A stretch of DNA of 35,992 nt from Oscillospiraceae bacterium (GTDB lineage Bacteria > Bacillota > Clostridia > Oscillospirales > Acutalibacteraceae). This document shows positions 33,401 through 35,992 of this stretch, piece after piece (the first letter of the stretch is position 1; each line of letters opens with the position of its first letter). Below the pieces are notes generated by a model. It had not been told where the DNA came from, did no database searches, and saw nothing but the letters and a program-made list of their open reading frames with translations. The position numbers and the translations under genes were made by a program. Where the stretch lies: assembly GCA_015065665.1 (NCBI GenBank), contig SVPX01000008.1:1-35992 (forward strand). The letters run 5' to 3'.

Positions 33401-33978
33401 GTACTGAAACAGGTCTTAAAAAGACTTATTGTATAGAGCCTGAGTGCGGCAAGTATCTGACAGAAACTCCCGAGGCTTTAGGTCATACCGAAAGTGAGTT
33501 TATGGTATTAAAAGACGCAACCTGCACAGAAGACGGAACAAAACAGCAGAAATGCACTGTTTGTGACGAGATTCTTAAGACAGAGGTGATTACTGCCTAT
33601 GGTCACGAGTATAATGACTGGACAGTAAGCAAAGAGGCCACCGATACAGAGGCCGGTGAGAAAACCAGAGAATGCTTTATTTGTCATTATGTAGAGAGTG
33701 AAATTGTTGACCCGTTGGTTCCTCCTACTACTACACCTGATGAAGAAAAAACAGACCTTGGTTTGCTGGGCGACGTTAACGGTGACGGCAAGGTTAATAT
33801 TAAGGATGCAACAACGATTCAGAAAGCGACGGCTAAGATTACAGCACTCTCAGATGATGAAAAGTTGAGAGCAGATGTAAACGCAGACACCAAAAACAAT
33901 GTTAAGGATGCAACTGCAATTCAGAAGTTTGTTGCAAAGATTGAAACAGGCTATCCGATTGGAGAGAAAATCAAATAA
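27448..33978 (+). CDS. Secreted BspA-like leucine-rich repeat protein with Ig-like, InlB-type, Cys-rich repeats and dockerin
   Basis: The start is ATG 27448 behind AAGGAGG. The 2176-residue product opens with a Sec signal peptide (KKRRSSQVLSC, then a hydrophobic core ending NVSA). Residues about 71-515 hold 18 BspA-type LRR units of the form ITIPSSVTSIGxxAFxxCTSL. Next come five Ig-like modules (PTVSVSSTNL ... VVSYYWGTSS), each followed by an InlB-type repeat (LNANGGSVSPTSVLTKSG ... YYAVW). Modules 1 and 2 also carry a PPC-like domain (about 718-805 and 1045-1135) and a second ITYNANGGSGAP repeat. Residues about 1672-2090 contain Cys-rich repeats. The C-terminus (about 2108-2176) is a type I dockerin with two calcium loops, DVNGDGKVNIKD and DVNADTKNNVKD. 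It is probably an adhesin or binding component docked onto a cohesin encoded elsewhere. It is Sec-exported, not an evident T7SS substrate. Confidence 0.92.
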   Translation: MKKRRSSQVLSCIIALILILSMVPVVNVSAVTTNIAEVAGTTTSGLKYEISGGEVTITDYTGSATTCTIPSQIEGYPVTSIGVSAFNYCTSLTSVTIPSSVTSIGYNAFANCASLTSITIPSSVTSIGEHAFYYCTSLTSITIPSSVTSIGNNAFSGCESLTSITIPEGVTSIGEDVFSDCRSLTSITIPSSVTSIGDYAFYDCTSLTSITIPSSVTSIGDWAFASCDSLTSVAISEGVTSIGDWAFYYCTSLASITIPSGVTVIGERAFSDCNSLTSITIPSSVASIGDRAFQSCDSLTSITIPSSVTSIGEYAFCDCTSLTSITIPEGVTSIGEYAFSECTSLKSITIPSSVTSIGEYAFSECTSLTNITIPKGVTSIGNGAFSDCTSLRSITIPSSVTSIGKYAFSSCTDHTSITVDEDNSVYDSRNDCNAIIETDTNTIIAGFANTVIPSSVTSIGEWAFLDCTSLTSITIPSSVTSIGKYAFLDCTSLTSITIPSSVTSIENSAFYLCRMLNDVYYSGTQAQWNAIEIGDDNEDLLDAEIHYNYVESTKPTVSVSSTNLVASSQTVTLSMSDNVGVVSYYWGTSSSPSSSSFTTISSTTSTSIQKTVSSSGTYYLIAKDAAGNVSSTASITYYQTTLNANGGSVSPTSVLTKSGNSFTLPTLTRFAYKFKGWSTASTATSGSTTITPTSNTTYYAVWQAPTTLSVNSTNTASISSGGEMKYYSYTPSTSGKHVIYSTADVDTKVYLYDSDGIELDSDDDGGDSTNFRLEYNLTAGEKYYFGVRYYNSSNTGSIPFTFGRVYTITYNANGGSGAPSTQYKDYGTSITLSTEKPTKSNYTFAGWATSSTATSASYQPGDTYSAESNRTLYAVWTPADTTQPTVSVSSTNLVASSQTVTLSMSDNVGVVSYYWGTSSSPSSSAYTTITSTKSTSIQKTVSSNGTYYLIAKDAAGNVSSTASITYYKTTLNANGGSVSPTSVLTKSSNSFTPPAPARFGYNFKGWSTSSTATSGSTTITPNSNTTYYAIWQSAYILSDGSTNTADVSVGGEMRYYSFTPSTSGKYVIYSTGSGDPMVTLYNSSGNMLSSDDEDGESNNFRLEYNLTSGTKYYFGVEFYSSSTTGSIPFKFGRVYNITYNANGGSGAPSTQYKDYGTSITLSTEKPTRSNYTFAGWATSSTASSATYQPGDIYSSNSNVTLYAVWKAVADTTKPTVSISTTNLSASSQTATLSLSDNVGVVSYYWGTSSSPSSSSFTTISSTTSTSVQKTVSSSGTYYLIAKDAAGNVSSTASITYYKTTLNANGGSVSPTSVLTKSGNSVTLPTPTRSGYSFVGWGTSSTSTSGVTYITANANKTYYAVWDYIDTTKPTVSVSSTNLVSASQTASLSLSDNVGVVSYYWGTSSSPSSSSYTTITSTKSTSIQKTVSSSGTYYLIAKDADGNVSTAATITFYKTTLNANGGSVSPTSVLTKSGETVILPTPTRTNYGFAGWGTTSTATSGINALTVYENRTYYAIWSDKDTKNPTVSVRSTNNLDSSQTATLVMSDNIGVVSYYWGKSASPSSSAFISIASATSKSVDVRVYESGTYYLIAKDAEGNSSITAATFYTTTLNANGGTVSPSSILTKSGNTVTLPTPVRNSYKYLGWNVLSTATSGSLSVSVTSNRTYYAVWEYIHTCSFTGEEEIVVDATCTENGSKLVHCTEPSCSKVQTVVIEAYGHSEGEWEVVKPVACLENGLKERRCPDCDHLFESEIIYSTGHSMGEWYVYRKPGFYTQGEERKDCANCDYFDYKFIPETSIGHQCDFTGEEEIVFAATCTESGSKKIYCFEPECGEYILETIESFGHSLGDWQIYKEAKFHEEGEERKTCEHCAYFENRPIPKTSIGHKCKFTGKEEFIVKATCLDDGSKKVFCFEPECGEYKEVEVKRTGHNISDWTVYTEVQFHIDGEERKTCANCGFYESRVIPKLSESHTCSFTGRVNVVFEPTCTETGLKKTYCIEPECGKYLTETPEALGHTESEFMVLKDATCTEDGTKQQKCTVCDEILKTEVITAYGHEYNDWTVSKEATDTEAGEKTRECFICHYVESEIVDPLVPPTTTPDEEKTDLGLLGDVNGDGKVNIKDATTIQKATAKITALSDDEKLRADVNADTKNNVKDATAIQKFVAKIETGYPIGEKIK
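27660..28995 (+). repeat. 18 tandem 69-bp LRR units, near-identical DNA
   Basis: Each unit encodes 23 residues and most contain CCCTCGAGTGTTACAAGTAT with very few silent changes, so XhoI sites (CTCGAG) recur every 69 or 138 bases. An irregular unit (28690-28800, ITVDEDNSVYDS) interrupts the array after unit 15. DNA-level identity points to recent expansion or gene conversion. Confidence 0.85.
29110..31086 (+). repeat. Tandem 987/990-bp duplication of an Ig-InlB-PPC-InlB cassette
   Basis: CCTACAGTATCTG-type module starts occur at 29110, 30097 and 31087, offsets of 987 and 990 bases. The first two cassettes have the same domain order and long stretches of identical DNA (for example GTGACAACGTGGGAGTGG and TCAGGTGCTCCGTCAACTCA). 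Shorter 465-bp Ig-InlB cassettes start at 31087 and 31552. Confidence 0.78.
32460..33520 (+). repeat. Four Cys-rich repeat units
   Basis: Units starting near 32466, 32844, 33096 and 33351 share H-x-C-x-F-T-G, a TCTE(N/S)GSK-type turn, C-x-E-P-x-C and a second knuckle such as CPDC, CEHC or CANC. The paired cysteines could bind metal or form disulfides. Units 2 and 3 are the most alike. Confidence 0.7.
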
Positions 33979-33995
33979 AAATTCTCAAAAACATC

Positions 33996-34024
33996 AGAAC
34001 TCCCGATTTAATGTCGGGAGTTCT
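33996..34024. terminator. Bidirectional Rho-independent terminator
   Basis: An 11-bp perfect stem (AGAACTCCCGA / TCGGGAGTTCT) with a 7-base loop sits between convergent genes. On the minus strand it is followed by GATGTTTTTGAGAATTTTT, a T-rich tail; on the plus strand only by TTG. It likely serves both the dockerin protein gene and the minus-strand gene at 34075. Confidence 0.75.
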
Positions 34025-34074
34025 TTGCGTGAGAGAATATATTTTTATCAACTGTAAATCTAAATACTTTATGT

Positions 34075-34389
34075 TTAGTATGGATTAAAAGGTGGCATAT
34101 CATCGCTTGTTTGGTTCATACATAGTTTATATCTGCCGTTTTTCATATACACCAAAGTTAATACAGGACGAGAAACTTGACCATTTCTATTTTGAGAGTC
34201 GGTAACCTCAAATAAGGTCACGGAAAAAGCAGAGATTTCATAACCTTGGCTGTTGAATAGCAAAAAGCCTAATTTGGCGTCGCTTCTTAATTCAAATAAG
34301 GTTGGCTTGTAATCGAATTTCACCGATTCGCATACAGTTTGGTGGGTTTCGTTAATCCAATATTCTCTTGTCATTTCAAATCTTTTCAT
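34075..34389 (-). CDS. Hypothetical protein (104 aa)
   Basis: The minus-strand start is ATG at 34389-34387, behind a good AGAAAGGAAA ribosome site. The product is soluble, without signal peptide or membrane helix. It alternates short predicted strands (PTLFELRSDAKLGFLLF, SAFSVTLFEVTD, PVLTLVYMKNGRYKL) and ends DDMPPFNPY, suggesting a small beta-rich fold. It lies downstream of the integrase remnant on the same strand, so it may be cargo of the same lost element. No family was recognised. Confidence 0.62.
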   Translation of the reverse strand: MKRFEMTREYWINETHQTVCESVKFDYKPTLFELRSDAKLGFLLFNSQGYEISAFSVTLFEVTDSQNRNGQVSRPVLTLVYMKNGRYKLCMNQTSDDMPPFNPY

Positions 34390-34467
34390 TTTATGTTTCC
34401 TTTCTAAGTAAAAATATCAGTGCCGTATTAGCACAGAGTTGCCTTGTATTAGGTGTTTTGCTCTATT

Positions 34468-34488
34468 GGAGTAATTTGCCATTACTCC
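34468..34488 (-). terminator. Small hairpin overlapping the integrase stop codon
   Basis: GGAGTAA and TTACTCC form a 7-bp stem with a 7-base loop; the 3' arm includes the complement of the integrase TAA (34482-34484). The T-tract is poor, so termination would be weak. Confidence 0.33.
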
Positions 34489-35066
34489 TGATTCAGCTTA
34501 GCTGCAAGCTTTTCCGCAAGGGTTTCTTGAGAAATATGGGTGTATATGTCCGCAGTTATAGAAATTTCCGTATGTCCCATGGTTTTTGATATGGTTTTAA
34601 GGTCTATTCCTTTTCTGAATAGCTCAGTGGCGAATGTATGTCTCAGAGCATGCACTCCAATAGGGGAGTGGTCGCTGATATCTATTTTTGCTGCATCCAA
34701 AATGTTATGGAAAGTCCTGTTAAGCGTATGGTATGAAACCAATGTGCCTTTTGGTGTCGTCATAACATATTTTTCGTCACCGGTGACTGAGCGAAGATTG
34801 ACAAGGGCTTTCATAGCGGCACTGTCAATAGGAACATGACGAATACTGTTTTTGGTTTTAGCGGACTTTTGCAGGTGCATACGGTATGTACCGTCTTCGT
34901 CTTGATAGGAAACTGAGGTTTCTACAACAGAAATGGTATTCTTTTCGAAATTAACATTTTTCCAAGCGAGGCCTAAAAGCTCGCCTGCACGAAGACCTGT
35001 GTGAAGCAGAAGTACAAAAGCCGCACCTAATCGGTACACCGATTTACCTGTGCCGTATTTTCGCAT
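34482..35066 (-). pseudogene. Tyrosine recombinase/integrase, N-terminally truncated
   Basis: Only the catalytic domain remains (194 residues from ATG 35066). Conserved residues are present: R26 in TGLRAGELLGL, K70/K72 in the KSAKTKNS hairpin, H139-ALR142 in HALRHTFA, H165 in MGHTEIS and nucleophile Y175 in ADIYTH. Family members are usually 300-400 residues, with an arm-binding and a SAM-like core-binding domain before the catalytic domain; both are missing. Integrase-like sequence continues in frame a little upstream of the ATG (LLQIENEA, to about 35087) and then becomes unrelated, so the break lies near 35087-35099. The protein cannot bind att DNA normally and is probably a relic of an integrated element. 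The catalytic half may still be translated. Confidence 0.82.
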
Positions 35067-35099
35067 AGCTTCATTTTCGATTTGTAACAGGTGATATAT

Positions 35100-35264
35100 A
35101 TGAAAAGTGCAATAGATAAAAAAGAAAATAAAGTGTACTCGGTATTTGATAAAGAGAATTTGGAATACATAATGGATATTACGGAGGATGAACTTTTTGA
35201 GGTTGTAGCTAAAAGAGTGCTTGATAGAAATTTAGAAGCATTTAAAAAGCTTGCTCAGCTTTGA
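35100..35264 (+). CDS. Small hypothetical protein (54 aa)
   Basis: ATG 35100 has AGGTGA (35089-35094) at good spacing; the frame ends at TGA 35262-35264. The product is highly charged and helical: MKSAIDKKENKVYSVF, then ITEDELFEVVAKRVLDRN and AFKKLAQL. It begins right at the break of the truncated integrase and runs the other way. No family was recognised. It could be element cargo or a small antitoxin-like protein lacking a visible toxin. Codon use and ribosome site support it as real, but short length keeps confidence moderate. Confidence 0.5.
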   Translation: MKSAIDKKENKVYSVFDKENLEYIMDITEDELFEVVAKRVLDRNLEAFKKLAQL

Positions 35265-35738
35265 TATCACTGCAGTTTTAGTTGAAAAACTTGTTCGTCA
35301 AATTGCACAAAGGTGCTGAAAATCAACTGTTTTTCCTATGTTTGACACTACCTGAAAATCCTTCAAAAAACGGAGGTTTTGCAAAACCCCTGTTTTCTCC
35401 GTGTAAAACCCCTGTTTTTACCCTGTTTTTTGCCTTTTTGTTTATTTTGACAATAAAATCATCATGAAATGAAAAATTACAAGAAAATTTACGAAGTAAT
35501 CATCTTGTCATATGGTTTGTCTTTTGTCTGATTAAATTGATTAGATAATATAAAATAGAATTTTTAAGAGAACCATTATGAGAACTCCTGTCAGAAATAA
35601 ATTGAAAATGCCATATGATAATGGTATACCTTCTATCGTTTGGTTGATTTTTACAATGAGTGCAGATAGAATAGTAATGAATAATTTATGAGATGTTTTA
35701 AGAGTATAAATTGTATTATATTTGTAGGGGGTGGTAGG
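35265..35738. other. 474-base AT-rich region without a supported gene
   Basis: This holds the short palindrome and direct repeats at 35375-35418, T- and A-rich tracts, and a TTGACA (35447-35452) with no convincing -10. No ORF in it has a ribosome site. The last part, with AGGGGGTGGTAGG just before 35739, is the leader of the sigma-factor gene. Confidence 0.55.
35375..35418. repeat. 14-bp palindrome and 14-bp direct repeat
   Basis: GGTTTTGCAAAACC (35375-35388) is a perfect palindrome. AAAACCCCTGTTTT occurs at 35383-35396 and 35405-35418, 22 bases apart, and a third partial copy ACCCTGTTTT follows. The spacing of about two helical turns suits protein binding or a recombination remnant. Confidence 0.5.
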
Positions 35739-35992
35739 ATGTTTTGCGACTACAAGAGAATAGAAGAAGCGTTGAAGCTTTATGGCGACAGCTTGATGCG
35801 AGTTGCCTTTACATATACTCAGAATATGGATGATGCTCAGGATATGGTGCAGGAGGCTTTCTTAAAATATCTTACCAAAGCTCCCAAGTTTAAATCAGAT
35901 GAACACGAAAAGGCGTGGCTTATTCGTGTTACCATAAACATATGCAAGAACTACATTGCCTCTGCTTACCGCAAAAATTATGCCGAGCTTGA
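35739..35992 (+). CDS. ECF-type RNA polymerase sigma factor (3' partial)
   Basis: The start is ATG 35739 behind AGGGGGTGGTAGG. The 84 residues seen match sigma-70 region 2: YGDSLMRVAFTYTQNMDDAQ, then DMVQEAFLKYLTKAP and KAWLIRVTINICKNYI. Region 4 is beyond the window edge. ECF factors direct RNA polymerase to stress or envelope-response promoters and are usually encoded next to an anti-sigma factor, which would lie downstream. No link to the T7SS locus is evident; the integrase scar separates them. Confidence 0.9.
   Translation, partial: MFCDYKRIEEALKLYGDSLMRVAFTYTQNMDDAQDMVQEAFLKYLTKAPKFKSDEHEKAWLIRVTINICKNYIASAYRKNYAEL

Noticed and set aside
35282-35467. 61-residue plus-strand ORF
   Set aside because: It runs through T-rich tracts and short repeats, has no ribosome site and gives a low-complexity Phe/Leu/Lys product.
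35578-35691. 37-codon ORF from ATG 35578
   Set aside because: Only a weak AAGAGA upstream, no recognisable fold and no coding-like composition; could not be supported.

Overview
The window looks like the chromosome of an anaerobic Gram-positive Clostridia member, probably a gut or rumen Oscillospiraceae/Ruminococcaceae relative. This rests on the AT-leaning composition, strong AGGAGG-type ribosome sites, short or overlapping gene junctions, BspA-type leucine-rich repeats with a Ruminococcus-style dockerin (DATxIQK), and Firmicutes-type type VII secretion (T7SS) genes. The taxonomic call is inference; there is no rRNA or other marker in the window.

Positions 1-27273 hold an unusual T7SS-like locus, all on the + strand. 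First comes a membrane-signalling/envelope block: the 3' part of a Ser/Thr kinase with one membrane segment and an outer TPR domain, a single-pass protein with a Thr-motif tail, a four-helix membrane protein, and a 2742-residue secreted Ig-like repeat protein anchored by a C-terminal helix. After a strong hairpin (10579-10613) a tightly packed operon (10645-21848) encodes a second kinase-TM-TPR protein, a 41-residue membrane microprotein, a tail-anchored zinc-ribbon protein, a TPR/YfaP-like surface protein, a membrane FHA protein, the EssC-family FHA/FtsK ATPase, a LytTR regulator with a degenerate receiver, an unknown protein and a YukD-type ubiquitin-like protein. Two promoter-separated clusters follow: 21985-24539 (two WXG100 proteins, four small helical proteins, one membrane FHA protein) and 24636-27273 (two WXG100 proteins, a divergent relative, a Gly/Ala-rich 417-residue candidate substrate, and a DUF4176 protein). 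The two promoters share an upstream box with nearly identical geometry, which the operon's LytTR protein may recognise.

No EssB/YukC, EsaA/YueB or EssA gene is recognisable in the window. EssB is a pseudokinase-TM-extracellular protein, so the two kinase-TM-TPR proteins here may be its active counterparts. Phosphothreonine signalling to three FHA-containing proteins would then be wired directly into the secretion machine. This is the most interesting hypothesis in the window.

Positions 27448-33978 encode a 2176-residue secreted BspA-like protein: 18 near-identical leucine-rich repeats, Ig-like, InlB-type and PPC-like modules with recent internal duplication, Cys-rich repeats, and a C-terminal type I dockerin.

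The right end (34075-35992) is a small mobile-element scar. It holds a minus-strand hypothetical gene, a tyrosine recombinase that has lost its N-terminal half, a 54-residue ORF, an AT-rich non-coding stretch with short repeats, and the 5' part of an ECF sigma factor.
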